A stretch of 64,000 bases of DNA from Glandiceps talaboti (GCF_964340395.1 NC_135570.1:10992322-11056321), one strand, 5' to 3'. Positions 1 to 56,179 are shown, counted from the stretch's first letter. A program made the numbers and translations. The notes: a model not told the origin generated them from the sequence alone.

Positions 1-1367
1 TGCAGACTTAGTTGATAATTGGAATCAAATCCAGTAGTTGTAAATGTCGTACTGTAACACCACGCATTTCCAAACCAGTAATTTAGGAGACATGAAAATC
101 GGTGTCAGTCTTTGATCCACATGTATGCATGGGTGTGATGTCTACCATTTTCATTAGTTTAGGAGACATGAAAATAGGTGTCAGTCTTTTATCCACATGT
201 ATGCATGGATGTGATGTCTACCATTTTCATTAGTTTAGGAGACATGAAAATCGGTGTCAGTCTTTGTTCCACATGTATGCATGGGTGTGATGTCTACCAT
301 TTTCATTAGTTTAGGAGACATGAAAATCGGTATCAGTCTTTGTTCCACATGTATGCATGGGTGTGATGTTTACCATTTTCATTAGTTTAGGAAACATCAA
401 AATCGGTGTCAGTCTTTGATCCCCATGTATGCATGGGTGTGATGTCTACCATTTTCATTAGTTTAGGAAACATCAAAATCGGTGTCAGTCTTTGATCCAC
501 ATGTATGCATGGATGTGATGTCTACTATTGTTAGTCCTGCTGCAAGTGGGACAATGTTTTTCATCAGTAACCAAAGATATAACATTCACTAAAATGTGGT
601 CAATTACTTATCAGTAAAAGATGATGTACATGTGCTGATTAGTGGTGAATATTATCTGTAGGTTGTGAAGTGACAAGTTCAAAGCTTGGTTTTTGATTTG
701 CCATATTAAAACCCAATAATGTGATGAAAGTGGCTATATGTATCTTTATATATCTCTATTTCCATCGTTGTGTGTCGTTTGTTTTGTTCCAGGTGATCGC
801 GAAGTTCACCATATCAGATTGCTTAAAACTGTACTACTTGTAACTAGAGTATCATTTTTCGATAAGACAACCACAATATATTCATTGAAAACTGTGAAAA
901 TATCATTTAGACATTGCACATATGAATCAGGGGTCTATATTATCCACATATTAAAGCAGTACAGAAATGTGGTTGAAATCGTGATCGCCGTTGAGGGCGC
1001 TCATTTTGTTCACAGACTCAAAAATCAGTTTTCATCAAAAATAAGTTTACCCACAAGTGATACAATACTGTTCACAGTGTATACTATTACAAGCACGTTA
1101 TCATGCCTAACAGAACATTTTCAAAACCCGTTTCAGTTGCAGCTAGTGCAGCTTTCAACTTTTTGAGATCCGTCATAAAACCTTAAATAGCATTTCTTAC
1201 ATAGACCTGACGAGTTCAGTACTTTTAAGTGTAATTTCTTAGATTAGGTAATACATTCCACATTTTTCCTTAAATCAAATTGTATTGTTATTTCCTATAA
1301 AATCTACAAAATCACAAAGGTGGCCAGACATCCCTACAACGTAAACTGAGTATATGACAGAACCTCA
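1..1367. repeat. Upstream copy of a duplicated ~1 kb segment
   Basis: Base 1 onward matches the segment starting at 2959 almost base for base, ending where the two diverge near 1367 and 3941. The copies differ mainly by a minisatellite that has six units here and one there, and by small indels. In the second copy the segment directly follows the end of a LINE reading frame, and the first bases here include the same terminal codons, so this is probably LINE 3' sequence whose coding part lies left of the window. The open frame at 738-1166 is repeated, broken, in the other copy and is not a gene. Confidence 0.85.
82..537. repeat. 76-bp minisatellite, six units
   Basis: Units begin with TTTAGGAGACATG at 82, 158, 234, 310 and then about 386 and 462, an exact 76-bp period where checked, with few substitutions. 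The corresponding place in the duplicate segment (about 3040-3106) holds a single unit, so the array expanded or contracted after the duplication. Confidence 0.9.
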
Positions 1368-1730
1368 TAACGCACCATATATGGAGTGCAAGTGTGGCTT
1401 ACTCCATGTATATGCACGAGTCGAGTGTTGCAATGTTGTAGTGTTCTATTCTCTGTGGCCATACTTTCAAAAGCACGAGCGATTGATGCTGGACGGTGAA
1501 GATATTATTACATGATCGATAAAAAAGATTGAAATAAAAAAATAATAATACTCATTACTTTTGCACTTCAAGAACGCACCCTACTTGTTGACATGACATG
1601 TACCAGCTCATTGCCATCTCATACTGCATACGTACGTATACTCGTGTGCTATAATTTCTAAATGTATACAAGTAACTTAATGTTCGATTCATGATCACAA
1701 ATAATCAAATTGCTAATGTTATTTGCTTGA
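1368..1730. other. Unassigned intergenic DNA
   Basis: AT-rich sequence with no convincing coding frame, repeat array or hairpin seen. Confidence 0.5.
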
Positions 1731-2088
1731 TTAAAGTATCCATATGGATGAGGATTGGGTATTTATTTTTGATTTTTAATTTATAAAACAATTTTATCAT
1801 GATGGCTTTCTACTTGAAAAATCAATGTGAAACGACAACGACCAAGTCTGTGTTTGTTACTCGATACTTTACAAAAAACTGAAAAATGTGTAAAATGTTT
1901 GTTATTGTTTGTACAATAACAACGATTTTACACATTTATTAATCTTTTGCAATTTATTGAGTTACAAACAAGGACTTGGCATATGTTGTTTCACATTGAT
2001 TTTTCAAGTAGGAGGCCATGATGAAATTATTTTGTAAATTAAAAATCAAATATAAATACCCCAATTCTCATCCATATGGCCACTTTAA
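1731..2088. mobile_element. Inverted-repeat element, family A (MITE-like), copy 1
   Basis: Nearly the whole 358 bp is an imperfect palindrome: the left arm with ATATGGATGAGGATTGG returns inverted as CCAATTCTCATCCATATGG, and the inner part carrying the sequence around ACCAAGTC returns as GGACTTGG. The ends read TTAAAG and CTTTAA, which would fit a TTAA target site. A second full copy is at 30092-30440 and a half copy at 54757-54875. There is no coding capacity, so it must be moved by another element if mobile. TTAA targeting would suggest a piggyBac-like source, but the terminal bases are not diagnostic. Confidence 0.8.
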
Positions 2089-2426
2089 TTCGTTGCCCAT
2101 GCGACAGGTGTGAACTTAAACGTGGTTTTATGAATTTAATGATACTACACACGGAATATATAAGCGAAAAAGTACGCGTCGTTAAACCCTTTTCTGATAC
2201 TGTATTCCGTACATGTGAAAACGTGTTCTTGAAAATGTCCCGAAGGCAAAGACGTCTATTAGGTATTAGTTAACGAAATGGTTCAGAAATATCAGATAGT
2301 CGTTCTAATGTGGTATTAAATGATATCTGATACTTTCACGATGTATATTCTTTATACCCGCATCGTGACTTCCTCGTACATGTAAGTTTTCATATATAGG
2401 GCAGAGATAATAATATCGCTTAGAGC
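2089..2426. other. Unassigned intergenic DNA
   Basis: Short open frame at 2076-2273 has no recognisable family and begins inside the inverted-repeat element. Nothing else was seen. Confidence 0.4.
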
Positions 2427-2969
2427 ATGAGCGAAAGTACAATTCAACCAGCCGAAACAGCTCGTAATATTGGTGTAACTTTCGATTCTCATCACACGTT
2501 AAAAAAGCACAAAGTCATATCCACAACATGTCAATCAATCTACCATTATCTCAGGAAAATTGGCTATATCCGTCCCCACCTCTCCAAATCTACTTGTCAG
2601 AAACTCGTCCAGGCATTAATATCAAGCAAATTTGACAATGGTAATGCCCTACTCTATGGCTTACCCAACGATCATATCAAACCACTCCAACATGTTCAAA
2701 ACGCTGCAGCAAAAATCATCATGCGAGCCAGGAAATATGATCATGTAACACCACTCCTAAAGGAACTACACTGGCTACCAGTTTAGGACAGAATAAAGTT
2801 CGAACTTTTGCTCATGACATACAAGTCCCTCAATGGACTCGCTCCAAGATACTTATCAGACCTTCTTCACTGGAAAACAGCTACGAGAACACTGCGATCA
2901 ACAAATAAACATCTCCTATATGTACCTAAGTACACGCACAAGTTACTCATATCACAACTGCAGACTTAG
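2427..2969 (+). pseudogene. LINE reverse transcriptase C-terminal fragment (CR1/Jockey-like), interrupted
   Basis: The translation shows the hallmark tail of CR1/Jockey-type non-LTR retrotransposon ORF2: ARNIGVTFDS, then NALLYGLPN, LQHVQNAAAKI, TPLLKELHWLPV, and after a single in-frame TAG at 2784-2786 the continuing block LLMTYKSLNGLAPRYLSDLL, ending at TAG 2967-2969. The polymerase catalytic motifs are missing because the copy is truncated at its 5' end; a stop codon lies just before 2427 in the same frame. The internal stop replaces a residue in the usual LPV-x-x-RI stretch, so the copy is dead. The sequence after the final stop is shared with bases 1-1367. Confidence 0.85.
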
Positions 2970-3941
2970 TTGATAATTGGAATCAAATCCAGTAGTTGTA
3001 AATGTCTTGCTGTAACACCACGCATTTTCAAACCAGTAATTTAGGAGACATGAAAATAGGTGTCAGTCTTTGATCCCCATGTATGCATGGATGTGATGTC
3101 TACCATTGTCAGTCCTGCTGCAAGTGGGACAATGTTTTTCATCAGTAACCAAAGATATAACATTCACTCAAATGTGGTCAATTACTTATCAGTAAAAGAT
3201 GATGTACATGTGCTGATTAGTGGTGAATATTATCTGTAGGTTGTGAAGTGACAAGTTCAAAGCTTGGTTTTGGATTTGCCATATTAAAACCCAATAATAT
3301 GATGAAAGTGGCTATATGTATCTTTATATATCTCTATTTTCATCGTTTTGTGTCGTTTGTTTTGTTCCAGGTGATCGCGAAGTTCACCATATCAGATTGC
3401 TTAAAACTGTACTACTTGTAACTAGAGTATCATTTTTCGATAAGACAACCACAATATATTCATTGAAAACTGTGAAAATATCAATATTTAGACATTGCAC
3501 ATATGAATCAGGGGTCTATATTATCCACATACGCAGTACAGAAATGTGGTTGAAATCGTGATCGCCGTTGAGGGCGCTCATTTTGTTCACAGACTCAAAA
3601 ATCAATTTCATCAAAAATAAGTTTACCCAGAAGTGATACAATATTGTTCAGTGTATAATATTACAAGCACGTTATTATGCCTAACAGAACATTTTCAAAA
3701 CCCGTTTCACTTGCAGCTAGTGCAGCTTTCAACTTTTTGAGATCCGTCATAAAACCTCATTTCTTACATAGACCTGACAAGTTCAGTACTTTTAAGTGTA
3801 ATTTCTTAGATTAGGTAATAAATTCCACATTTTTCCTTAAATCAAATTGTTTGTATTGTTATTTCCTATAAAATCTACAAAATCACAAAGGTGGCCAGAA
3901 ATCCCTACAACGTAAACTGAGTATATGACAGAACCCCATAA
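2959..3941. repeat. Downstream copy of the duplicated ~1 kb segment
   Basis: Matches 1-1367 except for having one rather than six 76-bp minisatellite units and several small deletions. It starts inside the last codons of the LINE fragment. The open frame 3316-3561 is the shifted counterpart of 738-1166 and is not conserved as a protein. Confidence 0.85.
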
Positions 3942-3948
3942 GTACATG

Positions 3949-4083
3949 TTATTTGCCAAATACCGTTCCATATCTTGTTGCAAGAGGTAAGTTTCCGGTA
4001 ATAACGGAGAGCCGGAGGCGAGCCGTTATACCGGAAAAATTACCTCGAGCAGCAAGATGTGGAACCGTATTTGGCAAATAAGA
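3949..4083. repeat. 135-bp foldback
   Basis: The left arm TTATTTGCCAAATACCG pairs with CGGTATTTGGCAAATAAG reversed at the right end with a few mismatches, and the arms continue through AAGAGGTAA / TTACCTCG to a GC-rich centre around AGCCGGAGGCGAGCC. Almost no loop remains, so it could form a near-complete cruciform. Confidence 0.8.
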
Positions 4084-5078
4084 TACTTATACGTCACCTG
4101 CGACTACGAAATTCAATTTTTGAATGTCTAAAAATGCTGTTTCATTTTAAAACAAAATCACTTCCACGTTATACTGTTGAGCGTAGTATCACGTACTTCT
4201 CTAATGACTGCAGTGCGGTTGTTTACATCTCAGCCTTAACTTTATCATCCAATCAGAGTGCGCCTTTGCTCAGTAGTATGACGTAATGTTTAGTATTTGC
4301 ATATCACTCAAAGATATATTCAAACTTATAACCTTCAGCTGAAAAATGAGTGCGTCTTTGTTTTGCGTACTGTATTCTGTAAACTGCACCCTCTGTGGTG
4401 GTAATTTTCATATCCTTCATAAATTTAGGAATTCATGTTTACGATCGCGTGGCGTTCGCCGTCACTGGACTTTCGCCGTTGTGTGTGGAATTTTTGACTA
4501 TTTCCCTGTGACATGAAAAGTATAGTTCAAAGACTTGTAAATGTTAATTAAATGGAAATCTCGTCGTCATTGGAAATTCTGGGTGAAGTTATAAATCTAC
4601 TAAAGATGAAAATGTACGTACATTGTAGTCGCCTGGCCACATCACCGGATATGACGTAAAATTAATGCAATATGCATGCATTGGTGTTTTATACAGGTAT
4701 ATATTACCTAGCTCTGGATGTATATGCTACGAGGTTCGACACGTCTTCGTCGCATATACATCGAGAGCTATATGCTACCTTGCTATTCACAAAGACGACC
4801 TTTATTACCGGGATGCAAACCCCACCTGAATCTCTTTAGTAGTCAATAAATTGTTCGAATGAAATTTTTTGTATTTATCTACTTTTGTTCTAAAACGTAC
4901 CTTACTATAATTCCCATACTACCCTTTTCATGTTCTAACGGTGTATCAGTTTGACATTACCTCAAAATCACAATCGCGATATCAGTTTCTTTTACTATAA
5001 TAGTATCGTCTTGCTTTTTCGAATTTCATAAGAGTGACACTGGAATGAATGGTTTACTATGACGATGACTGTGTATAT
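4084..5078. other. Intergenic DNA with one smaller foldback at about 4696-4776
   Basis: The stretch TAGCTCTGGATGTATATGC near 4708 is followed by its near-inverse GCATATACATCGAGAGCTA around 4751, separated by about 24 bases. The remainder is AT-rich and shows no gene; the frame 4059-4286 overlaps the foldback and has no family features. Confidence 0.55.
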
Positions 5079-5420
5079 ATGTATGCATGCATGCATGCAT
5101 GTATGTATGTATGTATGCATGCATGCATGCATGCATGCATGCATGTATGTATGTATGTATGTATGTATGTATGTATGTATGTATGTATGTATGTATGTAT
5201 GTATGTATGTATGTATGTATGTATGTGTGTATGTGTGTGTGTATGTATGTGCGTACGTACGTACGTACGTACGTACGTATGTATGTATATGTATGTATGT
5301 ATGTATGTGTGTGTGTGCATTTGTGTGTTGCTTGTTTTCTCGTGTTTATTGTTTATTTATTTATTTGTTTGTTTGTTTGTTTGTTTGTTTGTTTGTTTGT
5401 TTGTTTGTTTGTTTGTTCGT
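5079..5420. repeat. Tetranucleotide arrays (ATGT, ATGC, ACGT, then GTTT)
   Basis: A run of ATGC and ATGT units passes through (GTAC)n near 5250-5278 and ends in a (GTTT)n run from about 5363. All six frames stay open by chance (for example 5049-5435), producing Cys/Met/Tyr/Val translations that are artefacts. Confidence 0.95.
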
Positions 5421-5819
5421 TCTATTTTTGCTTGAATAAGCTTAGGCTAACAGCGAATTTTACCGAATAAAATTGGAATCTGTAACATTAAGTTCCTATT
5501 CAAACATTGATTTAAACTTAAAAAATAACTACGTCATATACATGATGGATCAAATAAAACTTGACTCCTGTCTATAAACAACTGTGTACCCTTTCAAAAT
5601 AGACAAACGCGTGATTCTGACCCATAATTTCAATAACAAACAAGCAAATCAAAGAAGCAGTACATTTACGTTACTATGACAACAAAACTATATAAAAAAT
5701 AGTTGGGTTTTCGGAATATAGCAACAGTGATTGTTTGCATTTATTGTTCGACAGATGATCAACCTATGGTAGAGGTCGATCGCAAATCACACCATCTTGT
5801 CTCAGGTGACAACAGCCTA

Positions 5820-5827
5820 TCACGTGA
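5820..5827. promoter_or_regulatory. E-box TCACGTGA (CLEAR-like)
   Basis: TCACGTGA is the core of the CLEAR element bound by TFEB/MITF factors, which drive lysosomal genes in animals. It lies about 330 bases before the start codon of a lysosomal sterol transporter. Seen: the perfect 8-base palindrome. Inferred: that it works as a CLEAR site. Confidence 0.4.
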
Positions 5828-6140
5828 TATGTTTAGTTTAATAATTACTGCATTTTGATAAGATACTCATATATTGGTCAGAATGGATGCCCCATTTCTA
5901 GGTTAATAAGTGAAATATGTAATATATTGCAGTATTGGTTGATGGATCGTCTGTTATGATTGGTTGAGGGACTATCATGTCAGAAGGCATCAGTGTCTTC
6001 ATCGTTATCTCTGTTCTACCTTTGCCCCCCTTCGCTGGACTCATCCCTGTCCGTGACGGTTGCATGATTGTTCCTGTCGTCCATGTAATAGAGATTTGAC
6101 GACAGAAATTTTATAGTTTAAGATATTTCATCAATATATC

Positions 6141-6150
6141 CTAACCCCAC
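6141..6150 (+). promoter_or_regulatory. Weak sterol-regulatory-element-like sequence
   Basis: CTAACCCCAC matches 8 of 10 positions of the classical SREBP site ATCACCCCAC and sits 9 bases before the start codon. A 10-mer of this quality arises often by chance, so it is only noted. Confidence 0.15.
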
Positions 6151-6158
6151 AGACCAAA

Positions 6159-29077
<22,919 letters not shown>

Positions 29078-29550
29078 TATTGAATAATTCTGTGTAAAAT
29101 TTGGACAACTACTTGGGCTGTAACTTTTGGTATTTGAAAGAAAATTGACAGTCGGCAATGAATACCAAAATATTCCAGATTATAATTGTAGATCAATCAC
29201 GCTGTAATAACCTGGCAATATGCCAACTATTGTCTTTTCAGGGACGGACGTGATGACTTCGATATGAACCTTCTAGATGCAATATTGTATAAATGTGGTA
29301 TAATCTTATTAGTCTGTAAGGTACGCCGTGACGAGGTGCCCTCACACATCAGTCAACACGACATATCTTACAGTCTATATATCAGATAGAGAAATAGTGT
29401 GATACACAGTACAAATCAACTGTGGTGATCTCATAAACCCTAAATACCAACACTTGGTTGTCTGGATCTAAATCACCTCAGCTGATTCTTGTTTTAACAG
29501 GCAACTGGATTAATTTTTATGGCAATAATGTAAATGGGTATATAGTCACT

Positions 29551-29556
29551 AATAAA
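29551..29556 (+). promoter_or_regulatory. Candidate polyadenylation signal for the NPC1-like gene
   Basis: AATAAA 474 bases after the stop codon, the first clear hexamer noticed, followed by an A-rich run. The true cleavage site is not known. Confidence 0.5.
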
Positions 29557-30091
29557 GTCACATGAAAAAAAAAGTAGTTTCCGATAACCTGACAGACCCT
29601 AAACATTTTTTTTTTCAAGCAAAAAAGATAAAATGGTAACAATTTACTTCTAATTCTGTGTACATCTTCATACCTTTCCTTCATCTGTTGTCACTTTTTA
29701 AAATAATTATATTCCAGAGAGAAACAGGTCTACTATAACAGTACAGTCTGCATAATTGTCTTCATCCTAATTCTTTGACAACTCATCAAACTCTCACAGA
29801 AGTATGTATGTATGTGACTGATGAGTATCTTATCTTGGGGTACACACATGTAGGGTCTATGGTCGAAGTAATTTTAAAAAATCTAAAAGTATTATAAAAT
29901 AAAATAAAATTCTGACCTACCTTGCCAATTTTCTGGTCATGTTATTGGAAACAAACATTTTTTTTTATATTTGGCGTAAACAGTGTTGATAAATCTCTAC
30001 TTGATCTTACTATAGTATTGTGAAAAGTGTTTCACTGATGTTTAGTGAGTTAATATTGTATACCTCCAACAATGCCGGATGAGGGAGAATG
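29557..30091. other. 3' flank or UTR of the NPC1-like gene
   Basis: AT-rich; nothing distinct seen. Confidence 0.4.
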
Positions 30092-30440
30092 TTAAAAGTG
30101 GCCATACAGATGAGGATTGGGGTATTTATTTTGGATTTTTAATTGATAAAACAATTTTATTATGGCTACCTACTTGGAAAATCAATGTGAAACAACATAT
30201 TTTAGACCAAGTCTGTGTTTGCTCCTCAATACATTGCAAAAAGCTAAAAAATGTGTACGAACAATAACAAACATTTTACACATTTATCAGCATTTTGCAA
30301 TACATTGAGTTACAAATACAGACTTGGCATAAGTGTTTTCACATTGACTTTTCAAGTAAAAAGCCATGATAAAAGTGTTTTATATTATAAATTCAAAATC
30401 CAAAATAAATTCACAATCTTCATCCATATGGCCACTATAA
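30092..30440. mobile_element. Inverted-repeat element, family A, copy 2
   Basis: Matches the 1731-2088 element along its length, with AGTGGCCATACAGATGAGGA at the left and TCATCCATATGGCCACTATA at the right. The left edge keeps TTAA; the right edge reads TATAA. Confidence 0.8.
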
Positions 30441-32235
30441 GTGAATTGCTGGAATGAGGTACATCAGGTCGTTTTTTCCTATAAAAATAATGTTAGTATT
30501 TCGTATTGAGTGTTTGTTTTCAGATGTCTTATTTTTAAAATCAACAAATGAATTATATTTACAAGATTAAATTTTTCATATATTGTCTTGTGATTTACAT
30601 TGTCTTTTGATGTTGTTCAGTTTGGAATTTGTTAGTATGGCAGTACTGATCACTAACCTCGGCAGTTCTGCTACAGACACTTGTGAAATCCAGTCGTTGG
30701 TGGCGTCCTAGGACTACCATACAGCGCCACCAACGACAGTGAATTACAGTCTTATCAGAAATTTTTCCTGAATTATTCAGGAGATTGTTGGTGGTGAAGG
30801 AGACTTCAAATCTTCAAATGCTTCTTAATTTTAAAGTTTAAGTTTTTGCATGTTATACATTTTCCAAGAATTCTTGGTCAAACGAAATCCGTCTTCCCAT
30901 GTGTATCAATAGCTTCACTCAATTAAATTTAAAATATGAAAAGAATTATTTACATAAAAGTAAACCATTTTCTGAAATATACAAACTGATCGATCTATTT
31001 ACACATTTGTAAAAATTGACTAAAAAAGTAAGTATCCAGTTGGCAGCTATAAAAACTAAATACAGTTGTTAAAATGTGTTTTGCTGTATTTCTTTTTATC
31101 AATTATGAAACTTTGTTTGTAATGATTGAGGCAGACCAGTACTGTCTTATTTACAAGTCAATGTTTGCCGAAATACCAATCTTACCTCTTTAGTTTGGAA
31201 CCTGGGATCATATACCATTGATCAATAAGTGATCGACATCAGCATTCACCTATCAATGTATTAACTAGCCGAACCATATATACATGAGCCTTCTTTATTG
31301 GTCAAAAAGTGATTGATGTCATCATTTAACTGTCTATGTACAAATCAGAAGCTTATATACACTTGCACGTTTGTGATTTACGTATACACTTGTTTACAGA
31401 CTTCACAAATAAATGGAGTGAAATTTCAAAATTTGACACAGGTCTATCCTATGATAAATAATTTAATAGTTATTGATAATATGCATACACCTTTAGAGTG
31501 CTCTTATAGCATCCTGGCAACACATGCCCACACGCATGCATGCACGCACGCACACACACACGCATGCATGCACATGCACACACACATGTATATGATGTAA
31601 AGTGATGCAATTCAAAATGTGGTCTTGAAATTACTACAAGAAGTACAATGCCGAGAGCATCCCGACATGAACTTGAATGAACATTCATGGCATATTAGTG
31701 CATTGCTTTTTACATTTTGTATGACTAACACGCAATATTTTACAATTACAAAAATGTACGTACATGATAATTCAATAGCTCCATCAGTTTCAATATCAAC
31801 GTTGTATGTAAAAGATGTGATTCATTCGTTGCTTTCATATCTTGAATTGTTCAGTGAATGACTCGAGGGACTCAGAAATTAAATTTCAAGGTATTTTAAG
31901 AGATGCTTCATAAATATTACATCCTTTCCGTCAATAAAGTTAATACCTTTTACTAATTCAAACGTTTTATGCAGCTCTCAGTGATTGTCTAATACATTTT
32001 CACAGATATTGAGGAGAATTTGAGAGATAATGGAGGTACTTCCCTTATACCTCCATGCTCCAACAAAAACACCTACAATGCACAACCACAGACAAGCAAG
32101 ACACTTGTCTGTGCAACAACCCGTTACTGTTCACTGGCTCTGTTTGATACAACCACACAAAAACCAACAACTAATTTCATTTTACACTTCCAGATAGAAA
32201 TATTGAATGACTACAATTTCTTGCGATATTTTCAT

Positions 32236-32424
32236 GACTACACAGACATCAACATTTTGCCACCCGTGTGATGTACCTAGTTACGTTACAATTGAATGGG
32301 GTTATTTCCTAAATAGACAAAATATTAGACCCAATCATGGCCATGCAGACATCAAAAATGTTGTCATCCGCGTGATGTATCTAGTTACGTTACGATTGAA
32401 TGGGGTTATTTCATAATAGACAAA
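32236..32424. repeat. Two direct copies of a ~117-bp segment
   Basis: CAGACATCAACATTTTGCCA to GGGGTTATTTC is repeated as CAGACATCAAAAATGTTGTC to GGGGTTATTTC with small changes. Confidence 0.75.
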
Positions 32425-32795
32425 ATGGTAACTTCAAACGGGTTGTATCTGCATGCGATATGCATCTAAAGTGTATCTGTTTTTGCAAAAGTATCATGAG
32501 GGTATTTTTAAGTTAATCAAAGTTTTTCAGGTAATAACTTCACAATTCCAAAACGCTATAGTTCATGTAAGTTTTGCATGTCACAGAAAAACTGTAATAT
32601 CTATAACACTGGTATTATGGCATTATGCAGATAGTAAAGTCAGTTTGCTGTGTAGAGCTAACTTTACTTTGGTACAGATGCTCTTACCGCTCGCGTGCTG
32701 TAAGAAACTTGTCTGTGGTGTAACAAAAAACTAGAATCTGATGACATGGTGATTTGTAGTGTCAATAACATGTATAACCACGTATATTACACATT

Positions 32796-32801
32796 TTTAT
32801 T
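32796..32801 (-). promoter_or_regulatory. Candidate polyadenylation signal for the receptor phosphatase gene
   Basis: TTTATT on the plus strand is AATAAA on the minus strand, about 235 bases past the predicted stop. Weak evidence. Confidence 0.3.
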
Positions 32802-33035
32802 GGGAACATCAATTTAGTAAATGTAATAAAAAAATACTGTTTTTCTTAGCGTAATCTTAATAGCCAAATACAATTGTGCTACAGCGCCATTGGCACTATT
32901 TTTAAGTATCTTTTCTATTCATGTCTTACCTATCTCCTTGAGTAAAGCTAAATAGCTGTACAGCTACTTTACAATATTATGTTAATTAGTATTCATTTAT
33001 GGTAATTTTCTTTGAATATTCAAATTTTATGGTAA

Positions 33036-54337
<21,302 letters not shown>

Positions 54338-54756
54338 GGTTGTCAGAAGTTGGTTCTTCTATGAATATATGACTTCTGACATGTACAAAACTTCTTCTGA
54401 TGAGTCAGTTTAAACTGATTACAGAAACATTGTACTTCCGTTCAGTAAAGATTGCGATACCCTTGGGTATTTTCTCAACTCATTTGACAGACTTTCTGGT
54501 TCTCCTGTACCACTGGCTGTATACTGAAATACTGCATACACAGTGATTGAGTTGTGCCTACATACAAAAACCCCTCCCTCCATTGTCCAGATATGGGTTC
54601 AGTAAGCCATTATGGTTCTTTATGTAGAAGTTTGGGTGGAGTAAAATACAATCCAACTTTTCCATTATGAAGTGCATAATTGAACTTATGGTTGTCAAGA
54701 CATCAATTCATTGGTCAGTTTGATCATTGACACTCTCATTATAAATCTTGGGTGTC
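54338..54756. promoter_or_regulatory. Upstream flank of the phosphatase gene
   Basis: Position makes this the likely promoter and 5' UTR. No core promoter element could be fixed by eye. Confidence 0.3.
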
Positions 54757-54875
54757 TTAAAGTGGCCATATGGATAAGGATTGTGTATTTACTTTGGATT
54801 TTTAATTTAAAAAACAATGTTATCATGGCTTCCTACTTGAGAAAGCAATGTGAAACAACATAGACCAAGTCCATA
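54757..54875. mobile_element. Inverted-repeat element, family A, half copy
   Basis: TTAAAGTGGCCATATGGATA through TGAAACAACATAGACCAAGT corresponds to the left half of the family A element. The right half is absent. Confidence 0.75.
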
Positions 54876-55640
54876 AATTGTGTTATGTCAACACATAGAG
54901 CTTTTCATTTTTTTAGTTTGAGACAAGAGTTGGTATACAAAGATAGGACAAACTAACTTCTGCTTTAACAAAAAGAATACTGTAATAATGAAAACAAAGT
55001 GAGTGGAAAGTTCATTATCAATGTAAAACTTTTATTTTCAAATAAATTTTGAACAATGAAAACCCAATACAAACTGAAAACATTTTAAACAGAAAATACA
55101 ATAATCTATGTTTGAATTGTATTTCATCATTCACTTTTTTGGGAATAAAAAGGTAATTTCTGAGTCACAATGAATAGAGAGAAATTATTGTTCCTTTTGC
55201 ATGTTGAGGGCGCTCTTGTAGGGATAGGAACAAGGGTCAATGGCAGTGGTCTAAGCGCTGTAATCAAGGAGTGATCATCAACTTTTTGTTTCATGCATTT
55301 ATATATTTTTATTTTAAGGCAAGTTGCAAAGACAAGACTGTTCATTTTAGACATGTTGATTTTTTTCAGCTTATTTCTCCACTTGGGTTGCAACGTGCAC
55401 AATACTAGATAAATACAGAGCCATGAAGCCATTTGTCCAAAGTGTTATTTTTGCCCAAGGAGAATTTGTTTTGTTTTGTTTCTGGGAGTTGGAGGCTGGT
55501 TATTTAATAGTGAGCAATGCTTCCTTGATATAATAGACCACTTTTCAGTGGATTATTGTCTGTGATGGCAGTATAACCAAGCAAAATAAATAATTAAATA
55601 AATAAATACAATGTTGGTGGCATGTGTTTGTGTGTGAAGC
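54876..55640. other. Intergenic DNA
   Basis: AT-rich; no gene or clear repeat seen. The minus-strand frame 55127-55432 shows no recognisable family. Confidence 0.5.
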
Positions 55641-55649
55641 CAATGAGAG

Positions 55650-56165
55650 TAAACAGAATACTCTACCATTGTATTTTACACTTTAGGTTTAATACACAAA
55701 TATCAAATACTCTCTGTGAACCTCCATACCATATTTTGTCATGTGATATTGGCTTATCCAATGTCTTCCAGTTCACTATCTTATAACTTTCCATGTATGT
55801 TGGTGTTTGAACTCCATAAGTGTAAATAGAACTGCAATACTGGCAAGCAGACAACCAGTAAGTTCAAGCCCTGTACCCTCACATTGTATTTTATCAGAAC
55901 ACTTTAGGCTTTGTACACAAATATCAAATACTCTTCTCATGTGCAGTGTTTTTGCTAGGGCTAGTAAGCACGGTAACAGGAAGGGGCAAATCTGGTACAA
56001 CTGACAGTTTCCCCATACACTATAGCATGATTTTGGTTGGGAACGCCAGTAAAATGACATGGGAACTCAGATAGATTTTACCTTCACAAAAACACTGCAT
56101 GTACATGTATATCTCTATATCATATTTTGTCATGTGATATTGGGTGAGTGTCTTCCAGCATACAA
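55650..56165. repeat. Diverged duplication surrounding a small hAT-like element
   Basis: ATTGTATTTTA ... CACAAATATCAAATACTCT occurs at about 55668-55715 and 55882-55933, and CATATTTTGTCATGTGATAT at 55730 and 56121, as if an insertion split one copy. Confidence 0.6.
55944..56097. mobile_element. Short element with CAGTGTTTTTG / CAAAAACACTG ends
   Basis: 154 bp with about 11-bp terminal inverted repeats beginning CAGTG, as in many hAT-type non-autonomous elements. An exact 8-bp target duplication was not found. A related fragment, sharing TGGGAAC..AGTAAAATGACATGGGAAC, lies at 12124-12200. Confidence 0.55.
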
Positions 56166-56179
56166 TTTTTCCACAGCTA

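Larger units (their letters stand above)
5421..6158 (+). promoter_or_regulatory. Likely promoter and 5' UTR region of the NPC1-like gene
   Basis: This is the sequence just upstream of the first coding exon. No clear TATA or initiator could be fixed by eye. It holds a palindromic E-box at 5820-5827 and an SRE-like 10-mer at 6141-6150, listed separately. The assignment rests on position alone. Confidence 0.4.
30441..33035. other. Intergenic DNA between converging genes
   Basis: Contains a compact hairpin at about 30704-30748 (GTCGTTGGTGGCG with CGCCACCAACGAC), a short (CA/GCATG)n patch near 31525-31590 and a 117-bp direct duplication at about 32236-32424 (both copies carry TAGTTACGTTACRATTGAAT). 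Short open frames here show no family features. Confidence 0.6.

Noticed and set aside
738-1166. 142-codon frame
   Set aside because: Its duplicate at 3316 is frameshifted and shorter, with no conserved protein; it is noncoding repeat sequence.
4059-4286. 75-codon plus-strand frame after the foldback
   Set aside because: Begins inside the foldback arm and has no recognisable domain.
5049-5470. Overlapping open frames rich in Cys, Met, Tyr and Val on both strands
   Set aside because: All come from tetranucleotide arrays, which lack stop codons in several frames; the same applies at 23155-23738, 38059-38604 and 52310-53114.
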